DNA from: an uncultured Oscillibacter sp.
GTDB taxonomy: Bacteria; Bacillota; Clostridia; Oscillospirales; Oscillospiraceae
Assembly: GCA_947577075.1 (NCBI GenBank)
Contig: CANPTW010000011.1
Coordinates: 1-64,000 of the forward strand
DNA: 64,000 bases
Reading direction: 5' to 3'
In this document: positions 33,911-41,393 of the stretch, piece after piece
Layout: each line of letters begins with the position of its first letter
How positions within the stretch are numbered: position 1 is the first letter of the stretch
Translations under genes and position numbers: made by a program
The notes under the pieces: generated by a model
The model's input: only the letters and a program-made list of their open reading frames with translations
Database searches by the model: none
What the model was told of the DNA's origin: nothing

Positions 33911-35095
33911 TTACTTGTCCTTGCCGTCGATGGCGTCCATCAGCACCGCGATGGCGCCGTCGCCGGTGACGTTGCAGGCGGTTCCGAAGGAGTCCTGCGC
34001 GATGTACAGGGCAATCATCAGGGTCAGCATGGCCTCATTGAAGCCAAGCATGGACTCCAGGATACCCAGAGCGGCCATAACCGCGCCGCCGGGGACGCCG
34101 GGGGCGGCGACCATGGTCACGCCCAGCATCATGATGAAGGGGAACATCTGGGCGATGTTCACGCTCCAGCCGTTGAGCATCATGATCGCAATGGCGCAGC
34201 TGGTCAGGGTGATGGTGGAGCCGGAGAGGTGGATCGTGGCGCACAGGGGGCACACGAACTCGGCCATCTTCTTGCTCACGCCGTTTTTCTTGGTGCAGTC
34301 CACGGTGACGGGGATGGTGGCCGCAGAGGACTGGGTTCCGATGGCGGTCATGTAGGCGGGGATCATGTTCCGGATCATGCCGATGGGGTTCTTCTTGGAG
34401 AAGACGCCGGCGATGGTGTACTGGAACAGGATGATCAGGATGTGCATGATGATGATGATCACAAAGACCTTGGCGAAGACGCTCATGATCTCCACCACGG
34501 TGCCCGCATAGGTCATGTTGGCAAAGATGCCGTAGATGTGGAAGGGCAGCAGGGGGATCAGGATGTTGGCCACCAGCTTCTCCACGATCTCCTGGAAGCC
34601 GAAGAAGATGTCCTTCAGGGGCTTATTGCGGGTGACGGCGATGCCCAAGCCGATGATGAAGGAGATCAGCAGGGCGGTCATGACGCCCATCAGAGGCGGC
34701 ATCTCCACGGTGAACAGGCCGGGGAGCATGGTGTCTTCCGCGTTCTGGGCGTTGTCCATCACGATGGAGCCCACCTTCAGGAAGCTGGGGAACAGGACCC
34801 GGTCCACGCAGAAGGCGAAGGTGCCGGCGATCAGGGTGGAGATGTAGGCGATGCCGGCGGTCAGGCCCAGGGTCTTGCCGGCGCCCTCGCCCAGGTCGGC
34901 GATGCCGGGGGCCACGAAGCCGATGATGATCAGGGGGATGCAGAAGTTCAGGAAGTTGCCGAAGATGCTGTTGAAGGTCGCGCCGATGCGGACGATGACC
35001 GGCAGGTTGGTCATCTGCGCAATGGCGCCCACCACGATACCCAGGACAATGGCGATTACGATTTTAGGCAGCAGGCCCAATTTCTTCTTATTCAT
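33911..35095 (-). CDS. dicarboxylate/amino-acid:cation symporter (DAACS family)
   Basis: 394 residues, polytopic. N-terminal KIVIAIVLGIVVGAIAQ; SNFFKLIIPLIII-type segment FLNFCIPLIIIGFVAPGIAD; the serine-rich re-entrant motif GTQSSAATIPVT; and NVTGDGAIAVLMD near the C-terminus, the substrate-site motif of the family. Mediates sodium- or proton-coupled uptake of dicarboxylates or small amino acids. It follows the threonine ammonia-lyase gene after 79 bases on the same strand, which suggests serine or threonine as a substrate (inference). Confidence 0.88.
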   Translation of the reverse strand: MNKKKLGLLPKIVIAIVLGIVVGAIAQMTNLPVIVRIGATFNSIFGNFLNFCIPLIIIGFVAPGIADLGEGAGKTLGLTAGIAYISTLIAGTFAFCVDRVLFPSFLKVGSIVMDNAQNAEDTMLPGLFTVEMPPLMGVMTALLISFIIGLGIAVTRNKPLKDIFFGFQEIVEKLVANILIPLLPFHIYGIFANMTYAGTVVEIMSVFAKVFVIIIIMHILIILFQYTIAGVFSKKNPIGMIRNMIPAYMTAIGTQSSAATIPVTVDCTKKNGVSKKMAEFVCPLCATIHLSGSTITLTSCAIAIMMLNGWSVNIAQMFPFIMMLGVTMVAAPGVPGGAVMAALGILESMLGFNEAMLTLMIALYIAQDSFGTACNVTGDGAIAVLMDAIDGKDK

Positions 35096-35144
35096 ACTCT
35101 CTCTGCTCTCCGCCTCAGGGGAGAGACTCTCCTTTTATTTTTAT

Positions 35145-35150
35145 ATCATA
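35145..35150 (-). promoter_or_regulatory. possible extended -10 promoter before the symporter
   Basis: Minus strand TGTTATGAT (TATGAT is the complement of 35145-35150) has the TGn extension but no -35 match. It lies between the threonine ammonia-lyase stop and the symporter start and could give separate transcription. Confidence 0.35.
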
Positions 35151-35174
35151 ACAGGGTCGGGGCGGTGCGTCCGC

Positions 35175-36350
35175 TCAGTTCACAAAGGCGTAGCCCCGGT
35201 CCCGGAGCGACTGCTTGATCTGGCGGACATGGTGGATGTCCCGGGTCTCCAGGACCATGGACACAATGCAGGTGTTGACGTCCGCGTGCTCGTCGTCCCG
35301 GACGTGGTTCACGCTGACAATATTGGCTCCGCTGTCGGAGACCACCTGCAGAAGCTGGATGAGGCTGCCGGGTTTGTCCGTCACCTTGGCGGAGATCTCC
35401 GCCAGACGGCCGGACTTCACCAGGCCCTTGGTGATGACGCGGGAGAGGGTGGTCACGTCCACATTGCCACCGGAAACCACACAGGCGGTCTTCTTCGAGG
35501 AGATGTCCACCTTGCCGAACATGCAGGCGGCCACCGTGGTGGCGCCGGCGCCCTCGGCCACGGTCTTCTGCCCCTCCATCAGGGCCAGAATGGCGGCGCA
35601 GATCTCATCCTCGGAAACGGTGACGATCTCGTCCACGTAGTCCTGGCAGATCTGGAAGGTCAGCTCGCCGGGGGTGAGGACATGGATGCCGTCGGCGATG
35701 GTATCCCCGTCCTGAACCGTGGTGATCGCCCCGGCCTTCCGGGATTCGTACATGGAGGCCACGGTTGCGGCCTGCACGCCGACGACGCGGCAGTCGGGCT
35801 TCAGGCTCTTGATGGCAAAGGCAATGCCGCTGATGAGCCCGCCCCCGCCGATGGGGACCACCACCTGCTCCACATCCGGAAGCTGCTCCAGAATTTCCAG
35901 GCCGATGGTGCCCTGGCCGGCAATGACATACGGATCGTTGAACGGATGGGCGAAGGTATAGCCGTTCTCCTCCGCGAGGCGGGCGGCCTCCCTGGCGGCG
36001 TCGTCATACACGCCGGGAACCAGAACCACCTCCGCGCCGTAGCCCTTCGTGGCTTCCACCTTGCTGATGGGGGCGCCCGCGGGCATACAGATGATGGACC
36101 GGATGCCCAGCTTCGTGGCGGACAGGGCAATTCCCTGGGCGTGGTTTCCGGCGGAGCAGGCGATCACGCCCCTGGACGCCTCCTCAGGAGAGAGGGAGCG
36201 TATTTTGTTGTAAGCGCCCCGGAGCTTAAACGCGCCGGTGAGCTGCAGGTTCTCAGCCTTGATGTACAGATTTTCCCCAATTTTCGGAGCGGACTCCAAA
36301 GGAGTCTTCCGGGCAATGCCGTGCAGTGCGTTTTGGGCCTCCCAAATCAT
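35175..36350 (-). CDS. ilvA: threonine ammonia-lyase with one ACT domain
   Basis: 391 residues from ATG 36350; a TTG two codons upstream is an alternative, since the AAGGAGGG site is 15-21 bases away. PLP-fold type II: TGAFKLRGAYN with the Schiff-base Lys, CSAGNHAQG, the glycine loop GGGGLISG, and a C-terminal ACT domain (AEISAKVTDKPGSLIQLLQV). It deaminates threonine (and serine) to 2-oxobutyrate (or pyruvate) and ammonia. The single ACT and the neighbouring symporter fit a catabolic or dual role. Preceded by a possible leader ORF. Confidence 0.92.
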   Translation of the reverse strand: MIWEAQNALHGIARKTPLESAPKIGENLYIKAENLQLTGAFKLRGAYNKIRSLSPEEASRGVIACSAGNHAQGIALSATKLGIRSIICMPAGAPISKVEATKGYGAEVVLVPGVYDDAAREAARLAEENGYTFAHPFNDPYVIAGQGTIGLEILEQLPDVEQVVVPIGGGGLISGIAFAIKSLKPDCRVVGVQAATVASMYESRKAGAITTVQDGDTIADGIHVLTPGELTFQICQDYVDEIVTVSEDEICAAILALMEGQKTVAEGAGATTVAACMFGKVDISSKKTACVVSGGNVDVTTLSRVITKGLVKSGRLAEISAKVTDKPGSLIQLLQVVSDSGANIVSVNHVRDDEHADVNTCIVSMVLETRDIHHVRQIKQSLRDRGYAFVN

Positions 36351-36442
36351 CTGCAAAGTAAGCGTAAAAATCCCTCCTTGATTCCGTTGAATCCCATGGT
36401 AATGCCCGGCGGAAACGCCGTGGGCACGATGAACGGCCGCTG

Positions 36443-36529
36443 TCACTCCGCCGAAAGCGGCGGGCCTTTGAAAAACGGTTTTGGTGTAATTGACAATATA
36501 TTTTGCAGGTTAGGGACAGCTACCGCCAT
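36443..36529 (-). CDS. possible 28-residue leader peptide upstream of ilvA
   Basis: ATG 36529 has a strong GGAGG site six bases upstream and is the first ORF after the promoter at 36552-36580. It reads MAVAVPNLQNILSITPKPFF and ends PPLSAE. A GC-rich hairpin-forming stretch (GGCCCGCCG / CGGCGG) overlaps its last codons. 92 bases separate it from ilvA. The peptide has Ile, Leu, Val and Thr but no run of one amino acid. It may be a true small protein, an attenuation leader, or chance. Confidence 0.4.
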   Translation of the reverse strand: MAVAVPNLQNILSITPKPFFKGPPLSAE

Positions 36530-36551
36530 TTGCGTCCTCCTTTCAAACACA

Positions 36552-36580
36552 ATTATAGGGGAACCGGCGCGGAAAAGCAA
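36552..36580 (-). promoter_or_regulatory. sigma-A promoter of the ilvA transcript
   Basis: Minus strand: TTGCTT (complement of 36575-36580), 17-base spacer, TATAAT (complement of 36552-36557). Start of transcription would be near 36545, giving a roughly 195-base leader before ilvA. Confidence 0.7.
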
Positions 36581-36639
36581 TGCACAAATCCACTGAATGT
36601 CTATGGTAAAAAAACGGCAATATGACGGCAAGTCCGCGT

Positions 36640-36883
36640 GTCAAGGACAGATGCGCACGCTGGAAAATCCAGCCAGAGACGCTCCGCTTTTTTTCCCGTT
36701 TGCGGAAATTTTACCCGGGAGGGGCGCGGCCCCGCTTCCGCTTTTTCAGGGCCTGTTCCCATAAGCCCAAACACACGTCTTTCCGGCAAATGTTGTCGTC
36801 TGCGGCGTTAAAAATTTTTGCCTTGCATCCGGCAAAAATTTCCTCAAAATCCCCGCACTTGGTTTATGTGAACCGACCCCAGC
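36640..36883. other. intergenic region with inverted repeat
   Basis: No gene seen. Contains a perfect 11-bp inverted repeat AAATTTTTGCC / GGCAAAAATTT near 36811-36841 and the block GGGCCTGTTCCCATAAGCCC from about 36750, part of which (CATAAGCCCAAAC) also occurs near 31834. Possibly a small intergenic repeat. Confidence 0.4.
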
Positions 36884-37192
36884 TCACGGCTGCGGCGCCT
36901 TCCCGCCCGGCGGAGCGTAGGGAATGCGGTAGGGCTCCGTTCCCCGCCGGTCCAGCCGCTGCCCCAGCCAGTCCCGCAGGGCGGACACCCCCTCCTCCGT
37001 CCAGGGAAAGGTCTCCGTCTCCACGTCCTTCGCCAGCTCAAAGCAGACGTTCTCATACACCCACGCCTGAATCTCCCCCTCCCCCATCCAGCCGGTGCGC
37101 CGGAAGCGGTAGCGGAAGGTCCCCAGGCTGCCGGGATACACCGCCGCCCGGGTGAAAAAATCCGGGGTCAGGAAGTCAAACGCGCCGTCCAT
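36884..37192 (-). CDS. hypothetical protein
   Basis: 102 residues; AAAGGAGGGCGGAAC before ATG 37192. Aromatic-rich beta/alpha content (DFLTPDFFTRAAVYPGSLGT, then YRFRRTGWMGEGEIQAWVYE and SALRDWLGQRLDRRG). No signal peptide or membrane span. No family recognised. It follows the zinc-binding lipoprotein gene by 34 bases on the same strand and may be co-transcribed. Confidence 0.6.
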   Translation of the reverse strand: MDGAFDFLTPDFFTRAAVYPGSLGTFRYRFRRTGWMGEGEIQAWVYENVCFELAKDVETETFPWTEEGVSALRDWLGQRLDRRGTEPYRIPYAPPGGKAPQP

Positions 37193-37226
37193 GTTCCGCC
37201 CTCCTTTTACCGATCCTTTTTAAACG

Positions 37227-38171
37227 TTACATATGCTCCCGGAGGGCCTCCAGATTGGCCCGCATCAGGGAGAGATACGTCTCCCCCGCCTCCAGCTCCG
37301 CCCGGGAGACGTTGTGGCAGGTGTGGAACCGGGCCGTCCCCACGCCGGCGGCCTCGGCGATGCCGTCCGCCACCAGGTGGTTGGAAAACTCGATATACCA
37401 TACGGTGGAGAGTCCCTCCTCCCGGACCTTTTCCGTCAGGAAGGCCACCGTGGCCGCCGAGGGCTCCGTCTGGGTCCCGCAGCCGGGGAAGGCGGCGTAG
37501 TAATCCAGGTCGTAGGCCCGGGCAAAGTACAGCAGGGGGAAGCGGTCCCCGAAGACGATGGTCCGGTCCGGCAGGCCCGCGAAAAAGGCGGCAAAGTCCC
37601 GGTCCAGCTCCTCCAGCTCCCGGGCATAGTCCCCGGCTCCCCCGATGTACTCCCCGGCGTGGACCGGGTCCAGGGCGGCCAGGCGCTCCCCGATGATCCG
37701 GGTGACGGCGGCGGCGTTCCGCGGGGCGGTCCAGACGTGCTCGTCCATGCTCAGCACTTCGCCCAGGTGATCGTGGTCCTCCCCGTGGTCGTGGCCCCCC
37801 TGCATGCCCTCCGCCGTCTCCTCCTCCAGAAGGTCCACGCAGTCAACCATCCGCAGGACCTCCCCCTCCGGCTCAATGGCAGAGAGGATGGCGTCCACCC
37901 AGGCGTCGGACTCGCCGCCCAGGTAGATGAAGAGGTCGCAGCGCTGGACCCGGAGGATGTCCGCCGGGGTGGGCTCGTAGGAGTGGCTCTCCGCTCCGGG
38001 GGGCAGCAGCAGCGTCACGTCCGCCAGCTCCCCGGCGGCGGAGCGGGCAAAGTCGTAGGCCGGGAAGACGGCGGCGACGATCTGAAGCCGGTCCGAATCC
38101 TCCGGCGGCAGCTCCGGGCCGCAGGCCGTCAGCAGCAGCAGGGCGCAGAGGGCGGGAAATATCCGTTTCAT
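37227..38171 (-). CDS. zinc/metal ABC transporter substrate-binding lipoprotein (ZnuA/AdcA-like)
   Basis: 314 residues. Lipoprotein signal with lipobox LLTAC (Cys about 17). Metal ligands in the family pattern: GAESHSYEPTP (first His), a His-rich loop GGHDHGEDHDHLGEV, MDEHVWTAPRNAA (second His), and a C-terminal TCHNVS. Binds zinc outside the membrane for an ABC transporter; the permease and ATPase genes are not next to it in this window. One gene, the 102-residue protein, follows. Confidence 0.88.
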   Translation of the reverse strand: MKRIFPALCALLLLTACGPELPPEDSDRLQIVAAVFPAYDFARSAAGELADVTLLLPPGAESHSYEPTPADILRVQRCDLFIYLGGESDAWVDAILSAIEPEGEVLRMVDCVDLLEEETAEGMQGGHDHGEDHDHLGEVLSMDEHVWTAPRNAAAVTRIIGERLAALDPVHAGEYIGGAGDYARELEELDRDFAAFFAGLPDRTIVFGDRFPLLYFARAYDLDYYAAFPGCGTQTEPSAATVAFLTEKVREEGLSTVWYIEFSNHLVADGIAEAAGVGTARFHTCHNVSRAELEAGETYLSLMRANLEALREHM

Positions 38172-38204
38172 GGGCGGTCCCCTTTTCCGTTCAGCAGTCC
38201 TTTC

Positions 38205-38233
38205 AATATACTACAGCGCCGCGGGAATTGCAA
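38205..38233 (-). promoter_or_regulatory. sigma-A promoter of the zinc-binding lipoprotein gene
   Basis: Minus strand: TTGCAA (complement of 38228-38233), 17-base spacer, TATATT (complement of 38205-38210). It is back to back with the promoter of the XRE gene. Confidence 0.6.
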
Positions 38234-38260
38234 GACGGCAAACTTTTGTGTAAAGGTCCC

Positions 38261-38289
38261 TTGACAAAACTGGCGGCGTGTGGTAGGTT
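38261..38289 (+). promoter_or_regulatory. sigma-A promoter of XRE/membrane-protein pair
   Basis: TTGACA 38261-38266, 17-base spacer, TAGGTT 38284-38289 with TG upstream (extended -10). Confidence 0.65.
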
Positions 38290-38293
38290 GTAG

Positions 38294-38309
38294 GTAAAGG
38301 AACCTTTAC
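38294..38309 (+). promoter_or_regulatory. palindromic operator candidate GTAAAGG-AA-CCTTTAC
   Basis: Perfect 7-bp inverted repeat placed over the expected transcription start of the XRE gene. A half-site GTAAAGG occurs again at 38250-38256, just before the -35. This is the layout of an autoregulatory repressor site. Confidence 0.6.
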
Positions 38310-38368
38310 ATTCCGTGAGACGGCCGCTCTTGGGTGTAAGGCGTCCCTGCCATCGAAAGGAGGCGGCT

Positions 38369-38575
38369 ATGAGGAACCGCGTGGAAGCGCTGCGGAAGGA
38401 ACGGGGCCTGCGGCAGGAGGAGTTTGCCAAGGCCATCCGGGTCTCCCGGCAGACCGTCAGCTCCATTGAGAACGGGCGCTACAGCCCGTCGCTGGAATTG
38501 GCATTTACCATTTCGGATTTTTTCGGGCTCCCCATTGAGGAGATTTTCATCTGGGAAAGGAGCGGAAACCAATGA
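38369..38575 (+). CDS. XRE-family transcriptional regulator
   Basis: 68 residues; AAAGGAGG before ATG 38369. The helix-turn-helix MRNRVEALRKERGLRQEEFA, RVSRQTVSSIENGRYSPSLE, and IEEIFIWE ending is the standard YozG-like compact XRE type. ATGA overlap with the following membrane protein gene. Probably represses its own promoter through the palindrome at 38294. Confidence 0.88.
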   Translation: MRNRVEALRKERGLRQEEFAKAIRVSRQTVSSIENGRYSPSLELAFTISDFFGLPIEEIFIWERSGNQ

Positions 38576-39021
38576 AGAAAAGCTACCTTTGGTCCGGCCT
38601 GGGCATGATGGCCCTGGGTCTTGTCTGTCTGGCCACGGCGGTTTTCTGGGACACGCCGCTGGGCAGCTTGTTCTGCGGCTTTTCCGGCGCCTTCACGGTG
38701 CCCGGCGCGATGCAGGTCTGGAAGTATTACCGCTGGACGCGTCTGGAGACTGAGGACTCCTGGCGGCGGCACGTGGAGGCGGAGCAGATTGAGCTCCGCG
38801 ACGAGCGGAAAACCATGCTCCGGGACAAGTCCGGACGGTACGCCTACATTCTGGGCCTGCTGGCGGTGGCTCTGGCGATCGTGGCTTTTTCCGTACTGGA
38901 TGCGTTCGGCCTCGTGGAAGAGGATGCGGCCGGTCTGATGATTTTGTCCCTGGCGGGCTACGGGCTGTTCCAGTTGGTGGCCGGATGGGTGATTTACAAG
39001 CTGCTGGAACAGCGATATTGA
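38572..39021 (+). CDS. four-span membrane protein partner of the XRE regulator
   Basis: 149 residues. Two N-terminal spans (WSGLGMMALGLVCLATAVFW; LFCGFSGAFTVPGAMQVW), a charged amphipathic middle (RHVEAEQIELRDERKTMLRD), and two C-terminal spans (LGLLAVALAIVAFSVLDAFG; GLMILSLAGYGLFQLVAGWV). Such membrane proteins are often paired with compact XRE regulators in Clostridia; function unknown. Terminator at 39030. Confidence 0.75.
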   Translation: MKKSYLWSGLGMMALGLVCLATAVFWDTPLGSLFCGFSGAFTVPGAMQVWKYYRWTRLETEDSWRRHVEAEQIELRDERKTMLRDKSGRYAYILGLLAVALAIVAFSVLDAFGLVEEDAAGLMILSLAGYGLFQLVAGWVIYKLLEQRY

Positions 39022-39029
39022 GAACAGAA

Positions 39030-39051
39030 GGCCGTCCCTTTGGGGACGGCC
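39030..39051 (+). terminator. rho-independent terminator
   Basis: 9-bp stem GGCCGTCCC / GGGACGGCC with a TTTG loop followed by CCTTATTTA, nine bases after the membrane protein stop. Confidence 0.75.
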
Positions 39052-39093
39052 CCTTATTTACAAAAACTTAACGCCCCCGGCAGTACAAAACTG

Positions 39094-39122
39094 TTGACAG
39101 GAGGAGCGGCCCTGACTATAAT
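39094..39122 (+). promoter_or_regulatory. perfect-consensus promoter of the TetR gene
   Basis: TTGACA 39094-39099, 17-base spacer, TATAAT 39117-39122: both hexamers match the sigma-A consensus exactly. Strong expression is then held by the operators just downstream. Confidence 0.85.
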
Positions 39123-39125
39123 AAG

Positions 39126-39156
39126 TGACAGCTTGTCATAAAATGACAGGGTGTCA
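39126..39156 (+). promoter_or_regulatory. tandem TetR operators TGACA-N3-TGTCA
   Basis: Two palindromic sites, TGACAGCTTGTCA at 39126-39138 and TGACAGGGTGTCA at 39144-39156, centres 18 bases apart, between the -10 and the ATG of the TetR gene. Two-site, adjacent binding on one face of the helix is typical of TetR-family repressors. Confidence 0.75.
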
Positions 39157-39177
39157 CTTTTGTTGAGAGGGATTCAT

Positions 39178-39798
39178 ATGTGTACAGAGACCTTCCTCCG
39201 GCTGCCGGAGGAGAAGCGGCGTCGATTCCTCGACGCCGCTTGGGAGGAGTTCAGCACCGTCCGCTTTGTGGATGTGTCCATCAACCAGATCGTCCGCCGG
39301 GCGGGCATCCCCCGGGGGAGCTTCTACCAATACTTCACCAGCAAGGACGATCTCTTCGCCTATCTTCTCGAGGAGGTGCGGAACCACGTCAAGGAGGAGT
39401 ACCGCCGGGCCCTGAAGGACAACGGCGGTGACATTTTCCAGGTTCAGCTGGACTGCTTCGACCGCATGACCTCTCAGGAGCTGGCCCTGGACCCGATGAT
39501 GGAGCGGTGCATGCTGTTTATCAAGAACAACCAGGGGGTGGATATTCAAAGGCTCCTTCCCACCCGGCCCGGGCAGCGGCTGCTGGATGGGCTTTGGGAC
39601 GTCATCGACCTCTCCGGCCTTCGGGACCCCAGTCCGGACTACGGCAGAGCTGTCTTCTGCCTGCTGATGACCGCCCTGGGCAGCGCCTTTATGGACACCA
39701 TGCTCTGCCCCGGGGAGCGGGCGCTCTATCGGGAGGAGCTGGCGGCCAAGCTGGAGATTGTGAAGTACGGCAGCCTGCGGGCGGAGGGGCGCTCCTGA
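39178..39798 (+). CDS. TetR-family transcriptional regulator
   Basis: 206 residues from ATG 39178. N-terminal DNA-binding part RRRFLDAAWEEFSTVRFVDV, SINQIVRRAGIPRGSFYQYF, TSKDDLFAYLLEEV is textbook TetR. The ligand domain is divergent. It binds, by inference, the tandem sites over its own start, and may control the efflux operon 117 bases downstream or act elsewhere. Confidence 0.92.
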   Translation: MCTETFLRLPEEKRRRFLDAAWEEFSTVRFVDVSINQIVRRAGIPRGSFYQYFTSKDDLFAYLLEEVRNHVKEEYRRALKDNGGDIFQVQLDCFDRMTSQELALDPMMERCMLFIKNNQGVDIQRLLPTRPGQRLLDGLWDVIDLSGLRDPSPDYGRAVFCLLMTALGSAFMDTMLCPGERALYREELAAKLEIVKYGSLRAEGRS

Positions 39799-39806
39799 AA
39801 TTTTTC

Positions 39807-39837
39807 TTGACCTTCCCCCTGGTGGAAGGTGTATAAG
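39807..39837 (+). promoter_or_regulatory. MerR-type promoter of the efflux operon
   Basis: TTGACC at 39807-39812 and TATAAG at 39832-39837 are separated by 19 bases, two more than optimal. The inverted repeat ACCTTCC-N7-GGAAGGT lies inside the spacer (39810-39830). Overlong spacer plus central dyad is the hallmark of promoters activated by MerR-family proteins through DNA untwisting. No merR-like gene is in the window. Confidence 0.8.
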
Positions 39838-39915
39838 GGATCAAGAAGCTCTCCGGGAGCGGCGCGTTTCCGCGCCGGCGCGGGCAGAGACTACATATAT
39901 AAAAGGAGGACCCAC

Positions 39916-41328
39916 ATGAGGAAGCAATGGATCGCGCTGCTGGCGGCGCTGGCGCTGGCGCTGCCGCTGTGCGCCATACCCGCCCTGGCGCAGACGGACC
40001 AGGCCCCCCCCGCCCAGGCGGAGCAGGCCGAACCGGAGGCCGGGAGCTCCAGAGAGGACGGCGAAGCCGGGGAGGAGGCGCCCTCCGGGGAGGAAGCCGG
40101 AGGGGGGACCATCGTCGCGGAACCCGGCGAAACGCCGGGGACCGCCGCCGGCAGCACCATGGACGACGAGCTGGTCTTCGGTGGGGAGAGCGATTTCCGC
40201 TACCTCGCCTTTGAGGACCTGCGGGACCGGGTGCTGGAGGGCAGCCTGACCGCCAAAATGCTGGAGGAGTCCATCGCCTCCATCGACGCCACGGATTATA
40301 CCAAGATGTATCTGGAGCTGGCCGCCCAGCTCACCAGTCTGGAGGCCGCCCAGAGCATGTATGCCCAGATTCCCGTGGCCTCCCCCATGGAGGGGGCGAT
40401 GCAGGGCTTCGTCATCTCCAACCTGGCCAGCTCCTACGGCAGCCTCAGCGCCACGGTGTCCGACCTGGCCACCGGGAAGCTTCAGCGGGACGCCGCCGCC
40501 GCCAAGCGGCAGCTGAAAAACGCCCAGGACCTCACCGTGGTGGGGGCGGAGTCGCTGTACTTCGCCATTCTGGAGCTGGAGCAGACCAAGGCCACCCTCC
40601 AACGGAACCTGGCCGCCGTGGACAGAAGCATGGAGGAAATGGAGCTCCGGTACGAGCTGGGGCAGATCTCCGCCCTGACTCTGGAGCAGGTGAAAAGCAG
40701 CCGGGCCTCCCTTCAGAGCAGCCTCAGCACGCTGGAGATGAATCTCCGCCGGTGCAAGCTTCAGCTGCAGTCCATGGTGGGGGCGGACCTCAACGGCTCC
40801 CTGGTGCTGGGCCCCCTGCCGGAGCTCAGCCGGGGACTGGTGGACAGCATGAGCTACGCCCAGGATCTGGCGGAGGCCAAGGACCACAGCTATGACCTCT
40901 TCGCCGCGAAAAAGAAGCTGGACGAAGCCGGCGACACCTATGACGACGCCCGGTCCAATTACGCCCGGGATACATACAACCTCCGCAGCGCCCGGCACAC
41001 CTATGAGGCGGCGCTGTACGAGTACAAGATGTCCGTGCAGAATTTTGAGATGAACTTCCGCAGCGCCTTCGACTCCGTGAAGGACTACCAGCAGGTGCTG
41101 AACTCCGCCCAGACCTCCCTCGCCTTCCAGGAGAGCACCTATGCCTCCATGGAACTGAAATACCGGCAGGGGACCATCTCCCACAACGCCCTTCTCGCCG
41201 CCGAGGATGAGCTGGCCGCCGCCAAGGACGCGGTGGCCTCCGCCAGGCGGAACCTCTTCACCGCCTTCCGGACCTATTACTGGGCCATGCATTACGGCGT
41301 GATGAACAGCGGCCAGACGGGGCAGTGA
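39916..41328 (+). CDS. TolC-like outer-channel family protein
   Basis: 470 residues from ATG 39916, six bases after AGGAGG. Signal peptide (ALLAALALALPLCAIPALA). A low-complexity acidic linker follows, then the long alpha-helical coiled-coil repeats of the TolC family (LQSSLSTLEMNLRRCKLQLQ, YASMELKYRQGTISHNALLA). TolC-like proteins in monoderm Firmicutes occur next to MFP/RND genes, where the outer-membrane role cannot apply; it may span the cell wall (inference). First gene of the operon. Confidence 0.82.
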   Translation: MRKQWIALLAALALALPLCAIPALAQTDQAPPAQAEQAEPEAGSSREDGEAGEEAPSGEEAGGGTIVAEPGETPGTAAGSTMDDELVFGGESDFRYLAFEDLRDRVLEGSLTAKMLEESIASIDATDYTKMYLELAAQLTSLEAAQSMYAQIPVASPMEGAMQGFVISNLASSYGSLSATVSDLATGKLQRDAAAAKRQLKNAQDLTVVGAESLYFAILELEQTKATLQRNLAAVDRSMEEMELRYELGQISALTLEQVKSSRASLQSSLSTLEMNLRRCKLQLQSMVGADLNGSLVLGPLPELSRGLVDSMSYAQDLAEAKDHSYDLFAAKKKLDEAGDTYDDARSNYARDTYNLRSARHTYEAALYEYKMSVQNFEMNFRSAFDSVKDYQQVLNSAQTSLAFQESTYASMELKYRQGTISHNALLAAEDELAAAKDAVASARRNLFTAFRTYYWAMHYGVMNSGQTGQ

Positions 41329-41393
41329 GGAACCCGCGCCCCCGGGGTCCCGGGAGGCGTCCCTATGAAATCAGCAGCAATTGGAGGAACCAC

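Noticed and set aside
36350-36446. Upstream ATG 36446 for ilvA giving 423 residues
   Set aside because: The added residues do not resemble the family, and the AAGGAGGG site is downstream of that codon.
36351-36545. T-box riboswitch before ilvA
   Set aside because: No T-box sequence motif or antiterminator followed by a T-run was found in the leader.
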